Shown: positions 10,799 through 24,100 of the stretch, in pieces
Numbering within the stretch: the first letter of the stretch is position 1
How the letters are laid out: the number at the start of each line of letters is the position of its first letter
Origin: Notospermus geniculatus
Taxonomy: Eukaryota > Nemertea > Pilidiophora > Heteronemertea > Lineidae
Direction of reading: 5' to 3'
Length of the DNA: 64,000 nt
NCBI GenBank assembly: GCA_002633025.1
Contig: NMRB01000444.1
Location: forward strand, 137,329 to 201,328
Made by a program: the position numbers and the translations under genes
The notes under the pieces: generated by a model
Told to the model about the DNA's origin: nothing
The model's database searches: none
Seen by the model: the letters and a program-made list of their open reading frames with translations, nothing else

Positions 10799-11153
10799 CC
10801 GTAATTTTCGGGCTATAAGGCGCGGCTTTTTTTCATGAAGAAGGGTCTAAAATTGGGGGTGCGCCTTATAGGGTGGTGCGCCTTATCTGCAGATAGAGTC
10901 CGAAAATTTGATCAGAAGTGTCTAATTAATCATACAACCAGGTCAGTCTGATGCATAACAATGCAGACTGACTAGCCAATACATTGTATATGCACTGAAG
11001 CATTGCTGTGGTTCACCTGATGACTGCGTCTTATAGGGGGGGGGGGCGTCTTATAGGGCGGTGCGTCTTATGTATGGATTTCGTCAAGGGTTTAGGGTGA
11101 AATTAGGGGGTGCGCCTTATAGTCAGGTGCGCCCTATAGTCGCGAAAATACGG
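10799..11153. mobile_element. MITE, ends CCGTAATTTTCG, TA target
   Basis: The left end CCGTAATTTTCGGGCTATAA is mirrored by TATAGTCGCGAAAATACGG. TA flanks both sides (10797-10798 and 11154-11155). Copy B has the empty site near 28811 with a single TA. The interior repeats GCGCCTTATAGGG words. TA targets fit a mariner-like or PIF-like source. Confidence 0.9.
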
Positions 11154-11186
11154 TATGTTCAATTTTATCACAGGAATCATTCGTGA

Positions 11187-11558
11187 GGCCAGACCCAAAA
11201 ATATGTCTGTTTGCTGTAACCCGACCCTGCCCTAATAGCTTGGGTAGGTAGGTAGGCATATATTTTTATTTTTTTTAGTTGGAGGTGGAAAAAAATTAGC
11301 AATTTCCACAAAATAAAATAAAAATATACTAGTGTTTAAAAAACAATGTCTTTCGGGGTTTATGACACACTGGCATTCAGGTTTGAAGTGTAAAATGTTT
11401 TAGGTCGGCATACTTCGTCATTGCCGGCCGGCAAATCAGGTCCTTTGGGGCATTAAAAAAAACATATTGGCTATTACCCCTATAAAAAGTTTTGGGTCGG
11501 CACCATTTATGTAGGGTCGGTCGGGTTACAGCAAACAGACATATTTTTGGGTCTGGCC
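11187..11558. mobile_element. MITE, ends GGCCAGACCC, 3-bp TGA target
   Basis: The ends GGCCAGACCCAAAAATATG and CATATTTTTGGGTCTGGCC are inverted repeats. TGA lies outside each end (11184-11186 and 11559-11561). Copy B shows the uninterrupted site near 28842. Confidence 0.9.
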
Positions 11559-11704
11559 TGATGGAAAAATAATCAGTGGACGGAAATATTCTAGTACAAT
11601 AACAAAGGACGTGAAAAATAATTGGCCAAAACTCATTGACCACAAAAACCCTACACAGTGGCCGGAAAAATGGGTAAATCTTTGAAGCACATACTTTCTA
11701 TCAA

Positions 11705-11945
11705 TAGACTCTATCGCTCCAAAAGAGCGCAGCACCTGACGGGGTCAGCGTCATGACGTCCCGCACATCATTTTTAAACGCATGACGTGACTCGAAAAAA
11801 AATCTGGTTGTTTCAGCGATCATGACGTCGTGAAACAATCTTGATTTTTTTTCGTCTCACCTCAAGACATCATGAAATGACGTGCGGGACGTCATGACGC
11901 TGACCCCGTCAGGTGCTGCGCTCTTTTGGTGTCATATCGTCTATT
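11705..11945. repeat. Foldback with GAGCGCAGCACCTGACGGG arms (copy 1)
   Basis: The outer arms AAAGAGCGCAGCACCTGACG and CGTCAGGTGCTGCGCTCTTT pair over about 40 bp. The interior carries several GACGTC words. Copies at 28990-29230 (allelic) and 51483-51714 (independent). Confidence 0.9.
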
Positions 11946-12156
11946 ACTGATGTATTTCTCTGTCATGACCGACTGTGTAAATAAGATTGGCCTGTACAGT
12001 AGTAAAATAAAAACAAAGATTTATAGCCATACAAAGGTTTCTTAATTTTCTGAAATAGGCCACTGTATATGTAACTATACAAGTCAATTTCGCCATCACA
12101 GCAGACTGTGAAAGGATGTGAGATGGTTATTAGAAACGGATGTCTTGAAAACTTAA

Positions 12157-15100
12157 CTACTTCAACACAAGTTCCTTATTCGTCTTAAGCATATCGATAT
12201 TTTCAATTTTTTGCTGAACTTTCTGTCCAAGACGGTTGTACTTCTTGTTGAGGAAGTAATCAAGTTCTTGTTCTCGTTTTTCTCTGAAAAGACAGAAAGT
12301 TTTACTTCAATCAGTGCTTCAGTGTCTTTCATTCTGAAGATATACCGTATACGCAAATATTTTCGCGAATAAAAATTACCGCGAAAATCGCGAACTGGTC
12401 AATACCCCCGCGAATTGTATTACACGCGAGCCATTTTCCAATCGCCGACGATCCCGTAATACATCAATTTTTGCACTGAATTACACCGCCATGACCACGC
12501 ACCATTGAAGTTGCAGTGTTTTTGAAATTTTACATCAGACCTAAACTGCGAATATTTATCCATGCAAAAGGGTACTTACGGACCCCAACCGCTAAATATT
12601 TTAGCCGTGAAAATATTTGCATATACGGTAGGTCAATGGTCCTCCACTGCCATCTACATGTAACATACAACCTGTTTGTCTGAAAGGCCCCCCCCCCCCC
12701 CCCCCCCNNNNNNNNNNNNNNNNNNNNNNNGTATAGGACCACGTGTTTTGAAGAAAAAAAAGTTTGGGTTTATAGTCTGATATCAACAACGGTAGAGGTG
12801 TCATCCGACTTTACACTTTAACCCCAGTCTATCCTGAAACCTTTCAGTAGAACTCAGATGAGCTGCTCATTCAGCGCTAAAATCCGAGCATTTCCAACCG
12901 GTACCTATTTATACACCAGGCGCCGGTTGCACAAAAGTTGAAAAGATTAATTTCACTTTTCCTGTTAAAATCCCTAACTTGGTGTTAACTAACATTTTGG
13001 GATAAGTTAACGCCAAGATAAACTAACAGTGATTTTTAACTTTTGTGCAACCGGCCCCTGGGTGGAGAGAGGCCAGTGAGGCAAAGAGACTTGCCCAAAG
13101 TCTCAGGCCCAATGGGATTCGAACCCGGGACCCTCTGACCGCTAGTCGGAGGCCCGAACCACTACACGACCGTGGCACCCTAAGCTTTTGACAGCTTAGG
13201 GTTCTTCCAGGGGCTCCATTTTCCTCCGACATTCCATACCAATGAGGAACCGGCGTGCCGTTTATCCCGACAGGTCGGCGCAGCGATCGATGTGACCGAA
13301 CCGACGTCATTGACGTCATTTTATGTGTTGACGTTGCGTCATGAAAAAATCTCTGTACATTTTTCTACAGGAAAAAATGAGATTAAGACGTTGCCGTTAT
13401 ATCGCCATCCTACCTCTTTATTTTAAGGAAAAAAGCAAAGGAATTTTAGAAATTTTCATCCGCGGCAAGATGGTGTAAATTTTAATGTCATGCGACCGAA
13501 AAAATAGGGTTGATTTCACGCCAGAAGTTAATGGAAATGACTGGAAATCACGTTGAAAAAAGAAACTTCGGTCTCATCGATCGCAGCGCCACGTCGTGAC
13601 GTTAGTTCGTCCGGTTCCTCATTGCCCAATATTGTCTGAAGAGCCATAATGCGCCAAGCTAGAGCTCACAGTTCTTGACTCAATATTTGAAAAAGCTTAC
13701 CTGGGAACTGGGCCTGTTGCCGACACAGGGATGTTAGTGGTGGGCATCTTCTGACCATGTGGAAACATATCACTGGAAAAGATGCATGATTGATTACAAT
13801 CAAAGTAAGACATGTAGGAGAGAAGGAAATTGAACAGAAAGCTCCTTGGTATGTACAGTACTCAACATTTCACATTAATCTATAGTGCTTTTCAGAATGT
13901 CCAGTCATTTTTGCACTCATTTTACCTTGCAATGGAACCTAACCACAAACCACAAATTGGCCAGTTAAGTGTGCATGATTGCATGATTGTCTTGAATCAG
14001 AGTATAGACCTGAACAAGGTCCTATTAGAAGTCGGTCAGCCGTTTATTGGCATGCACACGTAAAGGCGCTGCTCCACTTGACAGTTTTTTCGCAGAAGTT
14101 GGCTCACAATGGGCAACTCAACTGCGAGCAGTTGTTTGTGTCATTGGTCTCAGCGTAAACCGACAGGACACAAACAATGGTGAACTGCCCACTGTGAGCC
14201 AACTTCTGCGAAAAAAACTGTCAAGTGGAGCAGCACCTTAACTGGTTAATTTGTGGCTTGTGGTTAGGTTCCATTAAGGTCAAATGAGTGCAAAAATAAC
14301 TGGACATTCTGAAAAGCACTATACACAAGTTTCTCTTTTTGCCTGGGAATTTTGACTTGAACATGTTGAATGAACCCTTTCTTTCTCACAAAAAACCTAA
14401 ACCCTTCCTATCCTCCTAAACAAAGATCAGAATGGCACATGAACCTGACGACGACAAATCATACGACATGTAGGCCTACTCACTCCTTCGGTTTTTCTTC
14501 AGTGGTTGTGGAGGTGTCAATCAGAGCAAACTGGGCGTTGACCATGGCTGGGGTCAAAGTGACGGGCGCTTCCTCATCCCCTGGTTCCTCTTCTCTGAAA
14601 AAACAACATTTATAAGTTATGACATTACTGTACGTTGCATTTCAAATGCTTACATGATAATACGACTAAGGAGAAAGTGACAATGTTTATACCTACCCGA
14701 GCTGTTGGATGTTTTCCCTGTCATCCTCTGGCAATCCATCGAATAACGGTGGTACATCTTCTGGTGTCAGCTCAGTACCAAATGGATCCGTCCTGCGAAT
14801 AGAAGATGAAAGTTTTGGAGATGAGAGGGCCTACTTCTGAATTATGCCATATTTTGACGATAAGCATTGCAAAAAAAGTAAAGTCAATTTCCAGAATCTT
14901 AGCAAATTTTCGACCCCAACCGGGGTCTTCTTCAGGCTGGCACGTTCAAGTCGAGCCAGAAGTGTAGCTCGACTTGAAAGTGCCAGCCTGAAGAAGACCC
15001 TGGTTGGGGTCGAAAATTTGCTAAGATTCTGCAGATTGACTTCCTGTTCATCATCATTTTATGTGTCAATTTTTGTGCTTTCTCTTTCTTTGCAAAATGA

Positions 15101-18100
15101 AATGGCCAGGGCCATTGTGCTCACCTCTGTGACAGAGTATGAAGTGTGACTAGCCTGCTGATACACCGAGTGGTGAAGGATTAGTGCAGAAACATCGTAA
15201 CATTTACTACCGATGAGATATGGCCAAAGTCAATTTTTCAAGATGGCTGCCTGGCAGCCATGTCGAAGTCCAATCGACTCGAAATATGGCATAGAAAAAT
15301 GAAGATGACTTACCACCTCGGCACCCAGACATTGGTAAGCGTCGGCGTCAAAGACAACGACGTCAGACCCTGCGATGGGAACTTCTTCCACGTCATGACC
15401 CCTCGGACGACGTCCTCCCGATCTAGGAACCGTTTTTGTGTAGCCGTGTGTATCGTTTCCTTGTCGTACGTGACGTATCGCGGTAGAGGACAGAGGTGGA
15501 AGTCTGGGTCCGTCTCAGCATAGGGTAGTGGCGGTTGGAAGACTTGGAGACCTGGGGCGGGATTCTAAAAGAGAAAATTGCATAAAACTGTTGAATACAT
15601 GTTATCTGACTAATATTTTTTGTCAACATGTTATCTGACTAATATTTTTTGATAAGATCTACATTCAATGGAAATTTTGCTAATTTTTGGAGTGGAACCT
15701 GTCTATTAAAGCGAATGGCTCGCGGGGTTTGTTTTCATTTTTGGTGGTACCTCCCATAGAGAGTGAACCTAGTCTCCAGGCAAAGCCGTGCGCCAGGCAA
15801 AACCTGTGCAAATATGCGAACGTGCACCTGGGGACGAGGTTCCATTAAAAATTTGTTAAAATGGGTTTATGACATTTTCAAATTCAGTCAGTCAAGATGT
15901 ACATTTTGTACTATTCACATTGATTTCGAAGCAGTAGATTTTGCAGAATACGCCTCCGAAGTTTGGCTGTCTAATGCATTTCCCATTAAACTAAAATCCT
16001 TCTTTCGCCTTTTTCTCAAAACGGCGCTTGATTTGAGGACATGTCAACAAACAACTGTCAACAAACCCCGCGAGCCAATCGCTTTAAGGACACTTTGGGA
16101 CTGACCGATATCATCTATGACTGAGATGTGTCCTGATTGGAGGTCAAAATGACAAGAACTGACCTGCTTGGGACTGGACTTTGGTGTTCTAATACAGAGG
16201 TGTTCTCCAGTTGGAGGTGTCTGACAAGGGAGGTTCTATTGTACTCACAAATATATGTAAAGCTGGGTATTCGATAGGCTTGAAGAGTGCACCAGGTGGG
16301 GCAAGAGCGACATCTGGGAGAGGTGTCTCCACTTCTTCCACCTTCATGTCACCTTCGTTGATTTGTTCTCGAGTTTCACCCTCAAGGAGTGGTTGACTCT
16401 GGACTGGAAGGCTGATTATCTCATCCTGAAGAAAAGAACATTCACTTGGAGAAGATACTTGTGCATTATTCCTGCTAGCATACTGACCCGCGGGGAACAC
16501 ATTTTGAGGGAGTGTGTTTGTCCTTGAATATCCTGTGGGTAGAGAGTCTGTTGCTTTATAGAGGAACTTCACGTGACGTCATCATTGACGTCATAATTCG
16601 CACGTCAGCCATGTTGGACGTCATCTGAAGCTATGAATGCGTTGGACGTGACATCCAACATGGCGGCATCTCGTCGCGGCAGTGACGTCACAATCGTCGC
16701 TGCACATCCTCTATAATGATGAGCTTGTTTGGAGAGGGCCAGTTTCATGGCTAGGAATCAAATCCATGAGCAGTGAGGACTTTTCACTTTATAAACAGCA
16801 GCATCACGTCCGGTTTATTACACCTCTTCAGCTCATAATGCCAAGGTGACCCAGATTCATGATAGCTATAGGTTCACATTGAGTCCTGTGTATCAGCCAC
16901 TCATTTGTAGGTCACTCCCGTTCTTGTAGATGGCAGCGCAGGTCACCACACATCTGATTTTCTCTCTTTTCATGCAAATCATCACTTCTTTTAAAACCAA
17001 AATACCGTAATAACACGCTCCTCCTATTGTACTGTACACATAGGCCGCTCTTCGTAGGATTCAAGCCCTAACTAAGGAGGAGATAGGGAATCGAGTCCGT
17101 TCCACCCGAACTGTGTAAAGTCATTACATGGCAAGGTATAGCAGGTAACAGGTCAACTCAGGTTGATAAAAACATCCAACATGGCTACCGTCCATTTTAA
17201 TAAGATTTCGTAGGGTAACGCTAGACTTTCCATCCCAGAACAGGTCAAGGTCGATATTTAACCAAGAGCACAGGTCAAGGTCAGATCGTGTTAAACAAAG
17301 GATATCTCCATTGATTTCTTGTGTGAAACAACAGACATCACACAGAAAATATAAAACCTGTCTTCAAATAAGTTATACCAACCTCAGCTCCAGTTCTTAG
17401 AGGTCGACTCAACTTGGGTGGCACGTAACCGCTTGAAGAATCATGGGCATTATGATATTTGTACCCCATCAGCTTGTAGTTCTGCGGAACCTTCAGGTTG
17501 TAGTAGGGCACCTTTATCTTGACAGAGACTTCTGTCGGGTCAACGGGAAGTTTGTCTAGAGCATCAGGAGCCTGAAGGAGATAAGAAATGACTCGTATTC
17601 AGGGTTTGAAACAGGGTTAGAAACAGACCGGCGCTGGTGACGTCACACGGTTACTGATATCGGAAGCCATTGCCGCACACGCGTCCTCAGCGGGGGATCT
17701 GGGGGCCTCGCCCAGAAAAATTTGAAATCTAGAAGCCCTGAAATGTGATTTCCCAGCATTTTGGAACGCAAATCTAGCTCCTGTCGGTGCTTGGAAAACC
17801 TCAGTGTTATTTAAAGTGAATAATTTTGACCGGGCGGCGATTATTTTTGACCGGGCAGTGGATTTTTAGACCGGGTGCTGAGATCAACCCTGCGTTTTAG
17901 AACGGGCGCCGTGCCCGTTCTGTTACACTAGTGGAGAACCCTGCTATTTTACTGAGGCACCAAGGAGAGTTTTCACCCAGAAAAAACAGGGAATTTCAAA
18001 AGACATTCTGTGGGATTTGTCACACAAGCAAAGTTGAAACGTAATCTGGCCTCACCATATCATCCTTGACATTCGGCGGCACATATGTCGGGAATGTCAC

Positions 18101-21100
18101 TGATTTGATTTTGTCGCTTGTCATATACTTGTCGATTTCGTATTCCTTCTCGTCTTCCTTTTCCTGGAGAAGTTTTGCTGAAGTGAAGAAATTGTGAAAT
18201 TCACAGTTTGAAGAGGGGCAATTTCCACTTTTCAGTATTAAAAGTTCAAACGCACCCCTACAAAGAGTCACTGGAAGTATCTCCTGAAAAGAAGCGTCAC
18301 GAGTCTATTTCACATGTAGAATTTTGTGTGTAATAACCGAAGTCGTCCTCCAGAAATTTTAGCAAATTTTCGACCCCAACTGGAGTCTTCTTCAGGTTGG
18401 CACTTTCAAGTCGAGCTACCAGAAGTATAAATTTATACTTCTGGTAGCTCGACTTGAAAGTACCGGCCTGAAGAAGACCCCGGTTGGGGTCGAAAATTTG
18501 CAAAATTTCTGGAGGACGACTTCAGTTATTATAATAAAAATCATTTTGTGTGTCACCTTTTGTGCTCTAGTTTTGGACAGAATTTTGTGTGCTCATTCTA
18601 AGGATATCCATGTCTAAAGGAGTTCTACAGAGTTGGGGCCATTATGCCTGTAGGCCTAGACGGTAGACAGTGTTCATTGCAGATTTGTAGTTTTTATCTT
18701 CATATTCTAGGTGAATAGATAATACAACAGCCTTTTTAATTTCACAAAAAGTCCCAAACGCTAAGTTGATACTCACAGGGTGAGTGTCGGACCGACTGCT
18801 TCCGCTTGCCCATGTCATCCACCAACGTTCTCAGATACTTAATCTTATCATCTGCCCGCATTCTAATGATCAGCTTACGACCGGCTTGGGCAAATCTGCT
18901 CAGAACTCTGTGACGGACATTCCAGGGGTCGTTAGTATACAGGTCAAATTGGATGCCTTCTTTTCCGACCTAGCATGTAAACATGAAATTGAATTTAAAA
19001 TTTGTATGTTCATGAGTGTAAACGTGTAAAATGTTGAAAGGAATCTTTAATCACCTCAGTGCTGTCCGTTTTGGCTTTATTACATAGAGTGCCGAGCCGC
19101 GGAAATCCAGAATGACAGTTTCATTGCTGCTACATTATGTTGTAACACATTTTTTCTGTGTCATGACGTGTTGTCCTGGTATGCCGGGGATTGCCATTTA
19201 AGTAGTTACTTACCACATTAATTACCCGATTAATTACGATTAACGGTCACAAATACATGAAATTTGCTCCTCTAAAGTCCGTTTAAATCATCTGGAGCTC
19301 GATGGGCGTATGTCAGTCAAACCCCTAGTAACCGCACAACAATCAATTTAAGGTTCACTCTAAACGGTCCAACACACATTGTTTTCTAACCAGCTGAACC
19401 TTGGTTCGAAATAGAACATGCAACTACTAGGCCTTGATTCAAAATTGAACACAGGTATAGGCATGGGATTGGCTGGAAATGTCCTGTCAATAAAACGCAT
19501 TTCAATACCAGACTTCACCAACAATACCAAGTCCAAGGGTCCTCCCATCGAGCTCCAGATGATTTAAATGTACCGGTACTATAGTTTTAAGGAAGCCTCG
19601 CCCAAGTTTGAACCCAAGACTTCTTGGCATGAAGACTCTCTCAGGCACTATACATATGCAATCATGCTTTTCTTACCTTATGGTGATCTCTAAATGTCCT
19701 CCTGAAAATGCAGTCTGAACAAGTCCTGTCCAGTTCCTCATCTTCTAAGGGATCGCCTCGCTGATACTGAAAATAAAACACAAAGATGAATTTCTTCAAT
19801 CAAGGAAACGAACAATCCTACACTTCATTCAACATCCGAGTGGCGCGAGGTTTTCAACCGACATCTCCGCAACGGCTGGGTCAAAATTGACATACCATGC
19901 ATCAATTGACTCGTCTTTCTTGTCGGTATCTTTCTGCTATCTTCATTTTTCGCGCAAGGCCGACATAACGGATCCCTTTCTCAAAACCCATTTCATTTCG
20001 CCGTGGCGTTCAGTGCAGTTTACACGTGTGCGATGCATTGATTGCGTCATTTCAAAATGGCCACCATTTCGGCCGTAAACACGAACTGTGATTGGTGAAA
20101 GAAGTTTTTTCTGTCACGTTTTTTTGGAAAATGACAGCGATGATGGCTGTAGCGGCAAGAAAGATGAATCGATTGATGTATGTTTCGTCAAATTTGACCG
20201 AGCCGTTGCGGAGCTATCGTTCATAAACCTCGCGCCACTCGAAAGTGGAATGGAGAGTAGTAGGAGCTTTTATTTTCAATTTCACTATTTGTTATTAAGA
20301 CACATTTTTCCTTACCTTATAATCCTTCGTTGCCTGTTCCCGTTGTTCCAGGACTTTGGCCTTCTCCTGGATGTTAATCTGCTCGTCCCCAAGCTTCACC
20401 TGCCACCGTAACTGATTTTGTCGTTCCTCGTACACATTCTGACGAACTTGGTGCTCGAACACAGCTTCCTGTAATAATACAGTACCGAGTTAAAAAATAC
20501 ATGGCATTGACATTTTCGTGATTGCCTAGAATCAGTTTATTTTCTCTAATTATACATGTACATGTACAAGGACTTGTTATGTGGCAGGAAATTCTTACTG
20601 ACCTTCATTTGCCTTGTAGAGGGCGCGGTATCTTGTTTTGCTAAAACAGCTGAAAATCGTGAGTAGAATAGATAAGTATCTAGAAATCATCATTGCCGTC
20701 AGGTACTCACGAAGGAAGTTGTTCAAAATGTTTGCAATCTTCTGAAAATTCAGCCTACAAGCAAATCATGATAAATAAACGATCATGTTTGGTTTCCTCT
20801 TGTCTCCTCTTTCAGTGATGCAGCAGGGTGGACTTGCTCTTAGGAGTCGATGCCATAAAATGCAAGAAGTGACATGCTATAGACCGTTCTCAAATTGACG
20901 CAAACGAGAAAGATCTGCGCACTTCCGCCGAAATTTCAACCATAACCTCGGTCTGAAGCTGAATGATGTGACGCAGACAGCCCCACGACAGTGACGTCAA
21001 CGACGTTGCGTCAGACTCGGCCATTGCTGAATAATGGATTGCGTCACGTCACGCGGTTTCAGATCGAGGTTATGGTTGAAATTTCGGAGGAAGTGCGCAG

Positions 21101-24100
21101 ATCTGGGAATTTGAGAATGGTCTATAGCCTGAATCAGGGTCCTCCAATAGTGTAACAGAACGGGAACGGCGCCCGTTCTAAACCGCAGGGTTGATCCTGG
21201 CACCCGGTCTAAAAATCCGCCGCCCAGTCAAAAAAAATTGCCGCCCAGTCAAAATTATTCATTTTAAATAACACTGAGGTTTTCCAAGCACCAACAGGAG
21301 CTAGATTTGCATTCCGAAATGCTGGGAAATCGCATTTCAGGGCTTCTAGGTTTCGAATTTTTCTGGGCGAGGCCCTCAGACCCCCCGCTGAGGACGCGTG
21401 TGTTGCAGTGGCTTCCGATATCAGTAACTGTGTGACGTCACCAGCGCCCGGTCTGTTTCAAACCCTGTGGAGAACCCTGCTGATGTGACGCATAGCTAAC
21501 ATTCATTGCCTTTTCCAGCAGCGGCAGTGGTAACACAACACTTCAATACTTACCACTATAATCTGAGTGCAAATTGAAAAGAATATTGATCTCAAAAAGG
21601 CCAAAAACAGAGATGATTGCACATCACAGCAAATATGAATTGAATGCAAAAGTAAACGGCCGCCAAAAAACTTGCAACTGTTCAAATCCAAAAGATAAGA
21701 TAACAAAGAGTCAAAAACTTCCTCTATCAACCACATTTAGAAACCCTTTTCTTTTTGATACCAATGAATGATATCATTTATTTATAGATATTGGAATTAT
21801 TGTACAAATCAGGGTCATTTTGTTGTGGTGCCCGCCCCCCCCCNTCCATCTTCTAGACACAGGGCATAAACACCATTCCCTGAACAGAGTATAATCTCAA
21901 TTTATATCAACAACAGTATATCTAAGAACTAAGAAATTTCACTTCTTGGTTTAAGGAATTAAACCCGAGGCGGAGGGTCTTGGTTGCGACACCAAACCCG
22001 CGAGGGTGGAACTAAAATGTAGTCCAAACCCGAGGCGCTTCGCCGAGGGTTTGTACGGAATCTTTGCTCCACCCGAGCGGTTTAAGTCTTGTACCGTATC
22101 TTCAACAGTGGTTAAGACTTGTACCGTATCTTCAATTTCTGAAATCTCATTAACCCTACTCACCTTCCCTCAAGTCTTTCGCCCGTAGTTTTCCAGGTTC
22201 CTGGTTCAGCACACAGGCGACGGCATACGGTGTGTTCAAGTCTGCTGGAAATTTGATGCCGTTTCTTTCAATTTCCTGAAATTTTGAAAACAGGCCTATA
22301 GAGCTTGAGCCGCGGCTCATTATGACGTCACGTTTGACCTGCAGTCCGCCATGCTGCCGGTCAACGACAAAGTGCGCCACGTGCAAATCGCGTCACGGTT
22401 GAAGACGCAACACTCCACTTGCGCTGACGACAAACTGCACCACGTGGGCCGCCGACGTCATTTGACGTCAGTTTGACCGGCAAGATGGCGGATTTTTTCG
22501 TGATGACGTCATCGGCTCGAGCTCTATAACTGATGGTCTCCAGGGATTAAGTTTAGGGCTATCTTTCGAAATTTAGACCAAGTTTGCATTAGGCCCCTTT
22601 TACATAGAAGTATACGGTATACGAAAACGCCTGTAACAAAGGCTTCAAGTGGATTCACGACCGTGAAGCCATTGTAAACCGGCGTTTTCGTATACCGTAT
22701 ACTTCTATGTAATCAGGGCCTTAGGGGCACATTGGGAAAGGACAAAATGGGAACAAACCATTGGAAATAACTACAGCGCATGCTCAGCAACTGTTTACTT
22801 GAAGTCAAACTGTCAGCCATTGGCATAATCATTCTGGAGTGTCAACTTGCCTCTGGTTCCTCTTGTATTGACTTGCGAGCCTCCTCTATCAACTTCTTTT
22901 TCCGTCGACATCTGTCGATTGGTGAAATACAAGTTGGATCTAAAACACGAGGATCCTGGGTGACAGACTTCATCGTTAGCTCCCTGAAATAGGATATTTT
23001 ATGTCAAATTTCGGAGTGTTCCAGGCTCATCCACTTGAAAGTCTTGTAACAGAAAACTTAAAGATAATGTATCATGACTTCATTGTTTACAGCCGATGTT
23101 TGTAAACATGGATGTTTACACTATGTTATTTTGGACTTTTGGGACATAACAACCCACCAAATTGAATACATGTACTTTCGGTATCAAAAGAATTTCTAGA
23201 GGGACATGCCACCTACGAATTGCTCATAAGACAAAGAAAGACTAGAAACAAACAAACAAAATGTAAATAAACAATGATTTTCGTGGCCCGTGAAAATACA
23301 CGTGATACATGTACATTATCTTTAAGGCATAAGCTGCTTTAAATTGACCTTTGGTAAAGTTTTTTAAAAATTTGATAGGTCCAAATTCTGGTGAAAAGTA
23401 GGGGTGTATTGTTTGTCATGCAACTGACATGACTGAAAGGCCTTGTCTTTAGAGGCGAGCTAAAATGTGCACGCGCCTCGCAAACAATAGAATTTCTATT
23501 GATTGCGAGGCACATGCACATTTTAGCTCGCCTTAGAAGACAAGGCCTGCTCAAACCCTTCAGGAGGTCTCTCAGAAAGAGGTTCCTCTAAAGAGAGCAT
23601 CCAAAGTACAGTACAAGGAACATTCAGGTTCTCAGCCTCCAAGTAGAGGTACCCTCAAAGAGAGATCCCATGGTACTTACTTCAGAAGCCCTGGAGATGA
23701 ATATCCCACTATTCGGCAGACAAGAGGCTTGGCATTGAATTGCGAGATATTGACTTGGAGTGTTAGGTTGCATGTTGAGAAGTTGGATGGGGCAAACGTC
23801 ACCGAGATGTCAACACTGCCATTTGCTGGTATTATACCTGGAAAACAAGAAATTTGTCAAATGCAACAATTTCAAATTCGCCTTTCGTGATATACTATGA
23901 AACTTGGCAACATTACAGTGCTCAAAAAGTTCAGTTGTTCAAAGGTAGCCGTTTGGCTAAATGCCTACAAATTTTCATAGCCAAATATCTATGATTGAGA
24001 TACTGCCAATGGAAATACAAAGGACTTATGGCGATTAAAATGGTGAAAATCAAGGAATTTTTGTAGCCAAATGGCGAAGTTGACAAAATCCTTTATAGCC

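Larger units (their letters stand above)
10123..12156. other. C2orf76/CFAP221 tail-to-tail intergenic region
   Basis: No coding exon is visible. It holds the C2orf76 3' UTR, two MITEs (10799-11153 and 11187-11558) and one foldback (11705-11945). Copy B has the same unique sequence at 27432-29442, without the two MITEs but with another element at 27705-28109. Confidence 0.75.

Noticed and set aside
20701-20760. Extra CFAP221 micro-exon near 20710-20745
   Set aside because: The exon 7 to exon 8 phases already join correctly and give [16 protein letters not shown], as in the human protein. Including the candidate would break the frame.
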